Source: Hymenobacter sedentarius
GTDB lineage: Bacteria > Bacteroidota > Bacteroidia > Cytophagales > Hymenobacteraceae
Length of the DNA: 64,000 nt
Assembly: GCF_001507645.1 (NCBI RefSeq)
Contig: NZ_CP013909.1
Location: forward strand, 3,286,001 to 3,350,000
Direction of reading: 5' to 3'
Part shown: positions 35,340 to 43,903 of the stretch, one piece after another
How the letters are laid out: every line of letters starts with the position of its first letter
Numbering within the stretch: position 1 is the stretch's first letter
Translations under genes and position numbers: made by a program
Notes under the pieces: model-generated
Told to the model about the DNA's origin: nothing
Databases searched by the model: none
Seen by the model: only the letters and a program-made list of their open reading frames with translations

Positions 35340-37016
35340 GTGCCGAATCACTCCCGTTTAGCCATTTTTGCCCGCGTTGTGCTGCTGCCATTGGCACTCA
35401 CGCTTGGTACCGTGGCGGGATTGGGCAGCTACTACGAAACCAGCGACGATGCCTCCCTGGCTTGGCTTTTTTCGGGGGTGATGGCCTTGAAGCCGGTCGC
35501 GTCGTTGCCGCTTTATTTCCACGGCTACGGACACGTGCTGGCCGCGGCCTACACGGCCCTGCCCAACTGGCCTTGGTTTGGGCTGCTCAATGCCGGGCTG
35601 CTTGGCTTGGCCACCGTGCTCGTTTTTGCGGTACTTGATAGGCTCTTGCGGTCCCATTTGCGGCCGGCAGCGCTGGTGTTGGTGCTGGTCGTGTTCTTCG
35701 GCGTGGCGTGGCTGGAACATTGGCTGTGGTTCAGTCACGTGCGGGTGGGGGTGCTGCTGTCCGGGGCTTCGGTGCTGTTTGCGGCCCAGCGGCCGGGTCG
35801 TGGAGCGCCACTAATTATTGGGCTGGCGGGGTTGGGGGCCGCCTGGCTAATGCGGCCAAGCCTGGCCCTGATGGGTTTTGTGGCGGTACTGCCTGCAGCC
35901 GTGCTGTTAGCCGGCGGCATTCGCCGGGCGGCTCCGGTGATACTTAGCGCGGTGCTGGGGTTGGCCCTGGCGGCTGGCACGGCCGCCTTGCTCCAAACGC
36001 CCACCGAAGCCCGGGCCCAAGCGCGTGACCGCTACTTCGCCCGCGTGCTCGACTTCGACCAACTGCGCCCACAACCGCGCACACCTGCGGATAGCCTGGG
36101 CACGGCTGCGCTCAGCCTGTGGCTGATGGGCGACTCTACCGTAGTAAACGAAGCCTTGTGCCAACGAGCGTATGTATTCAATGCCCGGGAGTTTTTCGCC
36201 CAGCAGGTGCCGGCCAAAATCATGATGCGAGCTGGGCAGCTGGCTCGCGACTATTTCCCCCTGTTACTGGCCTTGGCGGCAACTGCCTTGGGAAAGGCGC
36301 GGAAACGGCGGCAGCGCCCCTTATTCTGGCTGGTGCAACTAAGTTTTGCAGCGGCGCTGGTGCTCTGCGCGGGATTCCTCAAGCTGCCGCCGCGCCTGGC
36401 GCTCCCGCTGCTGGATTTCTGGCTGATAACCAATCTGGCTTTCGTGTTTTCAGCTCAAGAACGAAGCGCTGGTCTTAGCTCAACGGCCAGCGTCGCACTC
36501 CCGCGCGGCCTGCGCTTGCTGGGCTTAGTAGCTGTGCAGGTAGTCGTGCTGCTTTACGGAGCCAAAACGCTTCATCGCCGACAGGTGCTGGGCCAGGAGG
36601 AGCGGCGCCACCGGCTGGCGCTACAATCTATAGCTCAAGCCCGTGCGGGCCGCATCCTCATCCTGGCGGGAAGCAATGACTTGCTCAAAAGCCTCTCGCC
36701 CTTTCGCACATATTCCCTTGGTCCCGGGCCGGTGTTGGTGCTCACCGGCTGGCAGTCGCACGATGCGTCGCAAAGCCAGCTGCGGCGCGCGCTCAGTGGC
36801 ACCGCCGACCAAACGGAATGCCTGCGCCGCCTGGCTGCCCCAGCCCAACCCGGCCCAGCGCCCGTGTGGGTGCTCACCCCCGAAACGGCCGCCTGGCTTA
36901 GCCGCCGTTTCCGTTTCGACGGGCCCCGCATGCAGTTAAGCCCTACCTTTGGCGAAGCGCTGCCCACCGATTCAACGCTGCGATTTTACCGCGTGCAGCC
37001 CTGGCCGGCCCGCTGA
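35340..37016 (+). CDS. Polytopic membrane protein, GT-C-like
   Basis: A 558-aa protein from GTG 35340 with about 9-10 hydrophobic segments and a soluble C-terminal ~150 residues. Just after the first helix it has YYETSDDASLAWL, an acidic D-D loop that resembles the catalytic first loop of GT-C sugar transferases. The rest shows no motif I recognise. Position after a flippase and a GT2 supports a role in surface polysaccharide or glycolipid synthesis. Ends about 130 bp before the desaturase gene. Confidence 0.72.
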   Translation: MPNHSRLAIFARVVLLPLALTLGTVAGLGSYYETSDDASLAWLFSGVMALKPVASLPLYFHGYGHVLAAAYTALPNWPWFGLLNAGLLGLATVLVFAVLDRLLRSHLRPAALVLVLVVFFGVAWLEHWLWFSHVRVGVLLSGASVLFAAQRPGRGAPLIIGLAGLGAAWLMRPSLALMGFVAVLPAAVLLAGGIRRAAPVILSAVLGLALAAGTAALLQTPTEARAQARDRYFARVLDFDQLRPQPRTPADSLGTAALSLWLMGDSTVVNEALCQRAYVFNAREFFAQQVPAKIMMRAGQLARDYFPLLLALAATALGKARKRRQRPLFWLVQLSFAAALVLCAGFLKLPPRLALPLLDFWLITNLAFVFSAQERSAGLSSTASVALPRGLRLLGLVAVQVVVLLYGAKTLHRRQVLGQEERRHRLALQSIAQARAGRILILAGSNDLLKSLSPFRTYSLGPGPVLVLTGWQSHDASQSQLRRALSGTADQTECLRRLAAPAQPGPAPVWVLTPETAAWLSRRFRFDGPRMQLSPTFGEALPTDSTLRFYRVQPWPAR

Positions 37017-37148
37017 GCCCGGCAGCCAAGGCAGCGCCTCATTGCGCCAATGCCATAATTTTATACCCTGCTCCTTGCCCGCGCCGCAGACCTTTGCTTC
37101 GGCAAAAGCGTTTCTTCATTAATTATTCACGCTTCTTCGCCCCCTCTT

Positions 37149-38129
37149 ATGCTAACGTCCACGATGACTTCCCGCAGCGAAGTGCTGCAGAACCTCGAAG
37201 GCTATTTGAAGTCCAACATGGGCACCTTCCTCAAAAGCGTGGAAGACAGCTGGCAGCCCGCCGATTTTCTACCTGATTCGCGGCAGGAGTCCTTCTTCGA
37301 CCAGGTAAAAGAGCTGCGTGAAAAAGCCAGCAACCTCAGCTACGACTTGCTGGCCGTGCTCATCGGCGACACCATCACGGAAGAAGCCCTGCCCAACTAC
37401 GAGGCCTGGTTTCACGAGCTCGACGACCTGAACCGCGACCGCGACAACGGCTGGGCCCAGTGGATTCGGGGCTGGACGGCCGAAGAAAACCGCCACGGCG
37501 ACCTGCTCAACCGCTACCTGTATCTGAGCGGCCGCGTGAACATGCGCGAGTTTGAAGTCTCGACCCAGTACCTCATCAACGATGGTTTCGACCTGGGCAC
37601 GGCCCACGACCCGTACCGCGCCTTTGTGTACACCAGCTACCAGGAGCAGGCCACCAACATCTCACACCGCCGCGTGGGCCAGCTGGCCCGTACCGCCGGC
37701 GACGACCAACTGTCCAAAATCTGCGGCATGATTGCGGGCGACGAAAACCGCCACGCCCGCGTCTACAAGACTTTTGTGGAGAAGATTTTCGAAGTTGACC
37801 CCAGCGAAATGATGCTGGCCTTCGAGGACATGATGCGTAAAAAAATCGTGATGCCGGCCCACTACATGCGCGAAATGGGCATTGAAATGGGCAAAACCTT
37901 CGGCCACTTCACCGACGCCGCCCAGCGCCTCGGCGTGTACACCAGCTCCGACTACACCGACATCCTCGACTCGCTCATCCACGACTGGAAAATCGAGCAC
38001 ATCGGCGGCCTCACCGGCCCGGCCGAAAAAGCCCGCGACTACATCATGGCCCTGCCCAACCGCCTGCGCCGCGTAGCCGACCGCATGCCCGTGCCCAAGC
38101 TGGAATACAAGTTCAAGTGGATTTCTTAA
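37149..38129 (+). CDS. Acyl-ACP desaturase (soluble di-iron, stearoyl-ACP type)
   Basis: 326 aa. The two di-iron motifs are clear: TAEENRHGDLLNRYLYL (EENRH) and AGDENRHARVYK (DENRH), embedded in an all-helical ferritin-like fold with NISHRRVGQLAR between. It introduces a cis double bond into acyl-ACP, so affects membrane unsaturation. ATG 37149 or the nearby ATG 37164 are both possible. No signal peptide. The stop is followed after 16 bp by family B copy 2. Confidence 0.92.
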   Translation: MLTSTMTSRSEVLQNLEGYLKSNMGTFLKSVEDSWQPADFLPDSRQESFFDQVKELREKASNLSYDLLAVLIGDTITEEALPNYEAWFHELDDLNRDRDNGWAQWIRGWTAEENRHGDLLNRYLYLSGRVNMREFEVSTQYLINDGFDLGTAHDPYRAFVYTSYQEQATNISHRRVGQLARTAGDDQLSKICGMIAGDENRHARVYKTFVEKIFEVDPSEMMLAFEDMMRKKIVMPAHYMREMGIEMGKTFGHFTDAAQRLGVYTSSDYTDILDSLIHDWKIEHIGGLTGPAEKARDYIMALPNRLRRVADRMPVPKLEYKFKWIS

Positions 38130-38145
38130 TCCATTTAACAATTAT

Positions 38146-38214
38146 CATATAACAATTAACAGCCGTTCCGATAGGCCCATTTGGTCCTTCAGAACGGCTG
38201 TTAATTGTTATATG
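38146..38214. repeat. Family B inverted repeat, copy 2 (perfect 23-bp arms)
   Basis: Arm 38146-38168 (CATATAACAATTAACAG...) pairs perfectly with 38192-38214; spacer 23 nt. The inner arm ends in GCCGTTC, the sequence that opens the spacer of copy 1. The right arm provides the stop codon of the Ada-like gene (38208-38210). Confidence 0.92.
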
Positions 38215-39032
38215 ACCTGTCGTGCGGCTTCCCAGCCAATCAGCGCGGCTTTGCGCGTGGTGCCCCAGCGGTATTGGCCCAACTCACCGGTTTGCCGAAT
38301 CACGCGGTGGCAGGGGATGAGGTAGCCCACCGGGTTGGCCCCGATGGCCGTGCCCGTGGCGCGCACCGCCGCTCCGTTCTCGGCCGCGGTGGCCAGTTGG
38401 GCGTAGGTGCGCAGCTCACCTTCAGGAATACGCAGCAGTGATTCCCAAATCTTGAGCTGAAACGGCGTGCCTTTCAGGTGCAGATGCAGGCGGTCGGTGG
38501 GCTGAAACGTGCGGGCAAAAAACCGCGCTACCTGCGTGTGGGCCGGCTCTTCGGCGGCAACTAGCGTGGCGTTGGGCCATTCCTGCCGCAAGTCGGAGAG
38601 GGCCTTTGTAACGTCTTCCACAAATACCAGCTTGCAGATGCCTTTGGCCGTAGAGGCCACGAGGTAGGGGCCGAACTGGCACTCCCCAAAACTGTACACT
38701 ATGGCCAGCGAGGCGCCGCCCTGGCGGTATTCGCCGGGCGTCATGGCTTCCAGGGTCACGAATAAATCGTGCAGGCGCCCGGTGCCCGATAGGCCCGTTT
38801 CATACGCCGCTTCGGCCACCGAAACCTGCTGCTGCAGCATGCGCTTGGCGTGGTCTAGGCTCAGGTATTGCAGAAACTTCTTGGGCGACACGCCGGCCCA
38901 CTCCTGAAACTTGCGCTGGAAATGAAACGGGCTCCAGTGCGCCTGTTCGGCCAGCTGCTCCAGGGTGGGCTGCTGCTGAAAATTGGCGCGCGTGAAGGCG
39001 AGCGCGGCGGCAATGCGTTCGTAGTCCGTCAT
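38208..39032 (-). CDS. AraC-type HTH / O6-alkylguanine-DNA methyltransferase fusion (Ada-like)
   Basis: 274 aa. Residues ~1-105 carry an AraC DNA-binding domain (AHWSPFHFQRKFQEWAGVSPKKFLQY, and GLSGTGRLHDLFVTLEAMTPGEYR). Residues ~110-270 are a methyltransferase with the active-site NPVGYLIPCHRVIRQTG and GQYRWGTTRKAALIGWE. It removes alkyl groups from O6-guanine and may regulate its own repair response. The zinc-binding phosphotriester domain of full Ada is absent, so it is the AdaA-less form common in Bacteroidota. Its final Ile and stop codon are inside a family B repeat arm. Confidence 0.93.
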   Translation of the reverse strand: MTDYERIAAALAFTRANFQQQPTLEQLAEQAHWSPFHFQRKFQEWAGVSPKKFLQYLSLDHAKRMLQQQVSVAEAAYETGLSGTGRLHDLFVTLEAMTPGEYRQGGASLAIVYSFGECQFGPYLVASTAKGICKLVFVEDVTKALSDLRQEWPNATLVAAEEPAHTQVARFFARTFQPTDRLHLHLKGTPFQLKIWESLLRIPEGELRTYAQLATAAENGAAVRATGTAIGANPVGYLIPCHRVIRQTGELGQYRWGTTRKAALIGWEAARQVI

Positions 39033-39114
39033 GGGAATCGGGGGCTGATTGGCTACAAAATTCGTGCATTGCCCCGGCCTCCAAAACCCGATTCTTGCGT
39101 AAATCGCGCGGGAC

Positions 39115-39396
39115 TTATTGCTCGATTTTCACGCCCTTCCAAAAAGCTACCCGGCCTTTGATGTGCTGGGCCGCCTCCTTGGGCTCCGGGTAGTACCAGG
39201 CGGCGTCCTTGTTGTGCTCGCCGGCCACACGCAGAGAGTAGTAGCTAGCGCGCCCTTTCCAGGGGCAGCTGGTTTGGGCAATGCTGGCTTCGAAGAACTC
39301 CGATTTAAGGGAGTCGGCGGGAAAGTAGTGGTTGTTTTCAACCACCACGGTGTCGTCGCTTTCGGCCACGACGGTATTATTCCAAATAGCTTTCAT
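39115..39396 (-). CDS. DUF427 protein
   Basis: A 93-aa protein. DUF427 features: KAIWNNTVVAESDDTVVVENNHYFP, TSCPWKGRASYYSLRV and AAWYYPEP-KEAAQHIKGRVAFWKGV. Small cytosolic beta-barrel-like protein, function unknown. ATG 39396 gives the family N-terminus MKAIW; the frame upstream is family B repeat sequence. It is divergent from the VWA gene, and the whole intergenic region is enclosed by family B arms. Confidence 0.9.
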   Translation of the reverse strand: MKAIWNNTVVAESDDTVVVENNHYFPADSLKSEFFEASIAQTSCPWKGRASYYSLRVAGEHNKDAAWYYPEPKEAAQHIKGRVAFWKGVKIEQ

Positions 39397-39398
39397 CT

Positions 39399-39581
39399 CA
39401 TTTAGCAATTAACATTCGGCATGTAACACCCAACAGGTGTGAAGGGTATTGAAGACAATTCGCAAACCATCAATTGAGCACGATGGCTGACGGCGCAGGC
39501 AATGAACATCCTCACCCATGCGGGTGTTTGCCCCGTAGCACACGGTGCGGGTGTTAATTGATAAATGTTAATTGCTAAATG
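39399..39581. repeat. Family B inverted repeat, copy 3 (enclosing a divergent promoter region)
   Basis: Arm 39399-39416 (CATTTAGCAATTAACATT) is the exact reverse complement of 39564-39581. The 147-nt spacer, unlike the short spacers elsewhere, fills the region between the DUF427 and VWA start codons, which lie 2 bp outside each arm. Confidence 0.88.
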
Positions 39582-39583
39582 AT

Positions 39584-40687
39584 ATGGTAGGCTTCCGATT
39601 CCGCGATTTTGTGCCCGAAGACCAGCCCGAAAAAGGGTTTGAGTCCTTGTTTAAGCTATTCATGCAGCTTGTCACCATCACCTCCGGCGATGTGGGCGAA
39701 GCGCTGCAGTGGCTCAACGAATTAGACAAACAGTACGGCCTCACCGACGACCAGTACGGCATGGGCAATTTCATCGATGACCTCAAAAAGAAAGGTTACA
39801 TCGATGAGAACGAGCAGGAGCGGGGCGCCTTCAAAATCACGCCCAAGACCGAGCAAGGCATCCGCAAGTCGGCGCTGGAGGAGATTTTTGGCAAGCTGAA
39901 AAAGAGCAGCACCGGCAACCACCGCACGCCCCACACCGGGCAGGGCGACGAGCAAAGCACCGACCTGCGCGAATTCCGCTTCGGCGACTCGCTCGAGCAG
40001 ATTCAGATGTCGGAATCCATCCGCAATGCCCAGCTCAACCACGGCATGGACGGCGACGATTTCATGCTGACCGAAGGCGACCTGGAAGTGCGCGAAAACG
40101 AGCACAAGTCCCAGACCAGCACCGTGCTGATGATTGACATCTCGCACTCCATGATTCTTTACGGCGAAGACCGCATCACCCCAGCCAAGAAAGTGGCCAT
40201 GGCCCTGGCCGAGCTCGTGAAGCAGAAGTACCCCAAGGACTTCCTCGACGTCATCGTGTTCGGCAACGACGCTTGGCAGATTGAGGTGAAGGACTTGCCC
40301 TACTTGCAAGTGGGGCCCTACCACACCAACACCGTCGCCGGCCTGGAGCTGGCCATGGACCTGCTCCGCAAGCGCAAGACGCCCAACAAGCAGATTTTCA
40401 TGATTACCGACGGCAAGCCCACTTGCCTGAAGGAAGGCAACGGCTACTACAAAAACTCCTTCGGCCTCGACCGCAAGGTGGTAAACAAGACCCTGAACAT
40501 CGCTGCCGCCGCCCGCCGCGTTAAGATTCCCATCACCACGTTCATGATTACCTCCGACCCGTATTTGCAGAAATTTGTGGAAGAATTCACCGAGGTGAAC
40601 CAGGGCAAAGCTTACTATTCCGGCTTGCAGGGCCTAGGCCACCTGGTGTTTGAGGACTACAAAAAGAACCGCCGCAAGACACTGTAA
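39584..40687 (+). CDS. VWA-domain protein, partner of the MoxR/BchI-like ATPase
   Basis: A 367-aa cytosolic protein. Residues ~1-130 are helical and charged. Residues ~178-360 form a von Willebrand A domain with a complete MIDAS: DISHS (Asp185, Ser187, Ser189), HTNTVAG (Thr) and ITDGKP (Asp). Such proteins work with MoxR/BchI-type AAA+ ATPases in metal insertion or protein maturation, and a matching ATPase lies 1.5 kb downstream on the same strand. ATG 39584 starts 2 bp after a family B arm. Confidence 0.85.
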   Translation: MVGFRFRDFVPEDQPEKGFESLFKLFMQLVTITSGDVGEALQWLNELDKQYGLTDDQYGMGNFIDDLKKKGYIDENEQERGAFKITPKTEQGIRKSALEEIFGKLKKSSTGNHRTPHTGQGDEQSTDLREFRFGDSLEQIQMSESIRNAQLNHGMDGDDFMLTEGDLEVRENEHKSQTSTVLMIDISHSMILYGEDRITPAKKVAMALAELVKQKYPKDFLDVIVFGNDAWQIEVKDLPYLQVGPYHTNTVAGLELAMDLLRKRKTPNKQIFMITDGKPTCLKEGNGYYKNSFGLDRKVVNKTLNIAAAARRVKIPITTFMITSDPYLQKFVEEFTEVNQGKAYYSGLQGLGHLVFEDYKKNRRKTL

Positions 40688-40750
40688 GGCTGGTTTCTAT
40701 CAAGATTGAATCTGGCATGCCAGTCGCAAGAAAGCATCTCGCCCGCGCCT

Positions 40751-40841
40751 CCTGTCATGCAGAGCGCAGCGAAGGATCTTATCCCCGCTGAACGAATGGT
40801 TCTGACCTGATAAGATGCTTCGCTGCGCTCTGCATGACAGG
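40751..40841. repeat. Family A inverted repeat, copy 6
   Basis: Outer ends CCTGTCATGC / GCATGACAGG; loop GCTGAACGAATGGTTCTG. One arm mismatch (GAAGGATC opposite GATGCTTC). Confidence 0.85.
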
Positions 40842-40858
40842 CGATTCATCGAAGCGGT

Positions 40859-40906
40859 AATAATGCTTGGCTACGCCGACCTTCGGTTCGCTGCGCTGTG
40901 CATGAC
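40859..40906. repeat. A'-type element, copy 2
   Basis: Near-copy of 19602-19650: AATGCTTGGCTACGCCGACC, TTCGGTTCGCTGCGCTG, TGCATGAC. As there, it follows a full family A palindrome at a distance of about 20-35 bp. Confidence 0.7.
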
Positions 40907-40946
40907 TGATGTTCCTTCTTTGCTTCTATTTCAAGCAAGCCCACTA

Positions 40947-41915
40947 CTACTTGGTATTAACCGCAACATCTTCCGGCGTGGCGTTCTTGATTTTCGGAAC
41001 GGTTTTCAGGTAAGCCCATAGGGCATGTACCTCCTCATCGGTCATGGTCGAGAATTTGGGCATTGGCGCGTGCAGAATGCCGGTTGGCGCCATTCCAAAT
41101 TTCACTGCTTTGCTGAATTGCGCTTCGTTCCACTTACCAAGGCCCGTTTCCGGATCCATGGTGAGATTGCGGCTGACGCGAACATTCAACTCATCGTCAA
41201 GCAACTTGTGTCCGCCACCCAAAAAACCTTTGGATAGTTCGGGCTTGGCTTCGTTGTTGGTACTAAAATCCTGCGAATGGCAGAAGTAGCACTGGTAGCG
41301 GCCTATCACCAGGTAATGGCCCAATGCCACGGGTTGGGAAGCCGGAGGGGCATCGGCCAGGTGCTTGACCAGGGGAGTTGGCTTCAGTACGTTTTGGAGC
41401 AGGTTCTTGCCCAGGGGAGACAATTCCTGGGGATGGCTGGGCTCCGCGGTGGGCTGCACCAGGGCATTGTTCGAACGCAAAAAGGCCACAATGCTGGAGG
41501 CGTCTTCGTCGGACAGGTACGCAAAGTGGGGCATTGCTACGCGCAAGCGGCCGTCGGGGCCCGCTCCCGTACGCACCATGGTCACAATCTGCTGGTCGGT
41601 CCAGTCGCCGATACCAAATTTGGGGTCCTTCGTGATGTTGGCCGAATACAACTTGCCAAAGTCGGTGCCCAGGTCGGGCATGGGCCGGCCGGCCAGGGTG
41701 TTGGTAGACGGGTTGCGGTGGCAGTGCGCGCACATCACCGTCACTATTTTTTCGCCCTGCTCCACGCGTTTCGGCGTGCTGGGTCGAACCACTGGCACTG
41801 CCGCCGGAGCCTGCTGTTGGGGCTCGCCCGGCACGTTGATAAATGCGGCGGAGCCAGCCACAGCCAGCAACAGCAATCCGGTTACCAAGCTGGGAGTATG
41901 TGGATTCTTTTTCAT
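40947..41915 (-). CDS. Dihaem c-type cytochrome, membrane-anchored or secreted
   Basis: A 322-aa protein. An N-terminal hydrophobic segment (LVTGLLLLAVAGSAAF) is followed by two haem c sites: MCAHCHRNP (~65) and YQCYFCHSQ (~210). Candidate axial Met ligands are in MPHF and MPKFSTM. It probably shuttles electrons in the periplasm. It lies opposite in strand to, and between, the VWA and AAA+ genes, so it is not part of their operon. Confidence 0.9.
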   Translation of the reverse strand: MKKNPHTPSLVTGLLLLAVAGSAAFINVPGEPQQQAPAAVPVVRPSTPKRVEQGEKIVTVMCAHCHRNPSTNTLAGRPMPDLGTDFGKLYSANITKDPKFGIGDWTDQQIVTMVRTGAGPDGRLRVAMPHFAYLSDEDASSIVAFLRSNNALVQPTAEPSHPQELSPLGKNLLQNVLKPTPLVKHLADAPPASQPVALGHYLVIGRYQCYFCHSQDFSTNNEAKPELSKGFLGGGHKLLDDELNVRVSRNLTMDPETGLGKWNEAQFSKAVKFGMAPTGILHAPMPKFSTMTDEEVHALWAYLKTVPKIKNATPEDVAVNTK

Positions 41916-42200
41916 TTTCTCGCAGAAGGTTATCGAAGTGAAAGAAAAGCATTAACTAAAAAACAACAATTATTAGTGAAAAAACAATAGTTGAGCTGGC
42001 GCTGAGTTAAGTAGCTGGTCATTGCTTTTCCCCGCAAGGCCGCTTCAGCAACTGTTCCTGATGCCTCTTCCGTAAGCAGTAGAGCACGCGGCTGCTCAGG
42101 CTGCTTGGCGTGTAGCGGCGGCCGCCGGTGCCTGCCTGAACCTCCATCCCCCTTTCACGGTTAAACTACCCGGGAAGCCCTTTTCCCTCCAACGCACTCC
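41916..42200. other. Intergenic region between cytochrome c and the AAA+ gene
   Basis: AT-rich near 41950-41995 and then GC-rich. It must contain divergent promoters, but I see no exact TAnnTTTG box in a good position, and no repeat-family member. Confidence 0.4.
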
Positions 42201-43721
42201 ATGAAGCACGAAACCATCCGCACCCTGGGCCAACTCCGCGCCAGTGGCTATAAACCGCGCAGCGTCAAAGCCGAGCTGCGCGAAAACCTGATTGAGAAGC
42301 TCCGCAACAAGGAGGAAGTATTTCCCGGCATTTTCGGCTACGACGAAACCGTGATTCCGGACCTGCAGCGCGCCATTCTGGCCGGGCACCACATCAACCT
42401 GCTCGGCCTGCGCGGCCAGGCCAAAACCCGTATTGCGCGCCTGCTCATCAACCTGCTCGACGAGTGGATGCCCGTAGTAGCCGGCTCCGAGCTCAACGAC
42501 GACCCGCTGCAGCCCCTCTCGGTGTTTGCCAAAAACCTGATTGCCGAGAAAGGCGAAGACACGCCCGTGGACTGGATGCACCGCGACTCGCGCTACACCG
42601 AGAAACTGGCCACACCCGACGTGTCGGTGGCCGACCTCATCGGCGACGCCGACCCCATCAAAGCGGCCACGCTCAAGCTGCCGTATTCCGACGAGCGGGT
42701 GATTCACTTTGGCCTCATTCCGCGGGCGCACCGCGGCATTTTCGTGATTAATGAATTGCCAGACTTGCAGGCCCGAATCCAGGTGTCGCTGTTCAACATC
42801 CTGCAGGAAGGCGACATCCAGATTCGCGGCTTCAAGGTGCGCCTGCCGCTGGATATCCAGTTTGTCTTCACGGCCAACCCCGAGGACTACACCAACCGCG
42901 GCAGCATTGTGACGCCGCTCAAGGACCGGATTGACGCCCAGATTATCACGCACTATCCCAAGACGATTGAGATTGGCAAGCGCATCACCAAGCAAGAAGC
43001 CCGCATCAAAGACGAGCAGAAGGGCATGGTGACCAGCAACGAAATCGTGCACGACTTGGTGGAGCAAGTAGCCGTAGAGGCCCGTGGTTCCGAGTTCGTG
43101 GATGCCAAGTCGGGCGTGTCGGCCCGCCTTACCATCTCGGCCTACGAGCAGGTGATAGCCGGCGCCGAGCGCCGCGCCCTGCTAAACGGCGAAAAGAACA
43201 CGTACGTCCGTGTGGGCGACTTTATTTCGGCCGTGCCCGCCATCACCGGCAAAGTTGAGCTGGTGTACGAGGGCGAGCAGGAGGGCGCGGGCATCGTGGC
43301 CGAAAAGCTGATGGGCAAAGCCGTGCGCACGTTGTTTCTGCAGTACTTCCCCGACCCCGACAAATCCAAGAAGCTCAAGAACCGCCCGTCGCCCTACAAA
43401 ACGGTGCAGGAGTGGTTCGGCAACGGCCACACCCTGGACCTGCTGCACGACGCCAGCACCGCCGACTACCGCAAGGCCCTGGACCAGGTGCCCGGCCTGC
43501 GCGACATCGTAACCGAGCTGCACCCCAACGAAACACCCGAGCACACCTATTTCCTGATGGAATTCCTGCTCCACGGCCTTGCCGAGCACAGCTTGATATC
43601 GCGCAACCGCCTCACCTCGGGGGCGCAGTTCAAGGACTTGCTCTCGTCGATGTTCACTATGCCCACCTTTGGCGATGACGACGATGAAGACGAGGACGAA
43701 AAGCCCCGCCGTCGCCGGTAG
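42201..43721 (+). CDS. AAA+ ATPase, BchI/MoxR-like (magnesium-chelatase family)
   Basis: 506 aa. Walker A is GLRGQAKTR (69-77). The Walker B position reads GIFVINELPDL, with Asn184-Glu185 where BchI has Asp-Glu. FVFTANPEDYTNRGSIVTPLKDRIDAQI contains the sensor and arginine-finger region as in magnesium chelatase I. A ~200-residue C-terminal region is specific to this subgroup and ends in the acidic/basic tail DDDDEDEDEKPRRRR. With the VWA protein upstream it probably forms a MoxR-VWA chaperone; no chlorophyll or cobalamin genes are nearby, so a chelatase role is unlikely. Its 3' end is duplicated at 45251-45335. Confidence 0.87.
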   Translation: MKHETIRTLGQLRASGYKPRSVKAELRENLIEKLRNKEEVFPGIFGYDETVIPDLQRAILAGHHINLLGLRGQAKTRIARLLINLLDEWMPVVAGSELNDDPLQPLSVFAKNLIAEKGEDTPVDWMHRDSRYTEKLATPDVSVADLIGDADPIKAATLKLPYSDERVIHFGLIPRAHRGIFVINELPDLQARIQVSLFNILQEGDIQIRGFKVRLPLDIQFVFTANPEDYTNRGSIVTPLKDRIDAQIITHYPKTIEIGKRITKQEARIKDEQKGMVTSNEIVHDLVEQVAVEARGSEFVDAKSGVSARLTISAYEQVIAGAERRALLNGEKNTYVRVGDFISAVPAITGKVELVYEGEQEGAGIVAEKLMGKAVRTLFLQYFPDPDKSKKLKNRPSPYKTVQEWFGNGHTLDLLHDASTADYRKALDQVPGLRDIVTELHPNETPEHTYFLMEFLLHGLAEHSLISRNRLTSGAQFKDLLSSMFTMPTFGDDDDEDEDEKPRRRR

Positions 43722-43761
43722 CGCTGCTAAGCTTGTAAAGCAGGCCTGATAACGTTAAAAC

Positions 43762-43796
43762 GCCCCGCGTGCCTTATGGTGCGCGGGGCTTTTTTA
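43762..43796 (+). terminator. Terminator of the AAA+ gene
   Basis: GCCCCGCGTGCC-TTAT-GGTGCGCGGGGC followed by TTTTTTATTTT. A closely related stem is found after the duplicated tail at 45358-45391. Confidence 0.88.
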
Positions 43797-43903
43797 TTTT
43801 ATTGGAAATAGAAGTAAAAAAAGCGAAGCAATTTTTTCGGTAATAGGCTCTTAGTTCAAATGCTGTATATTTGAATGTTTATCATCTTTTTTTGAACGTT
43901 TTC

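Noticed and set aside
42201..43721. Magnesium chelatase for chlorophyll or cobalamin
   Set aside because: No tetrapyrrole genes nearby, and the C-terminal region is unlike BchI; a MoxR-like chaperone role fits better.
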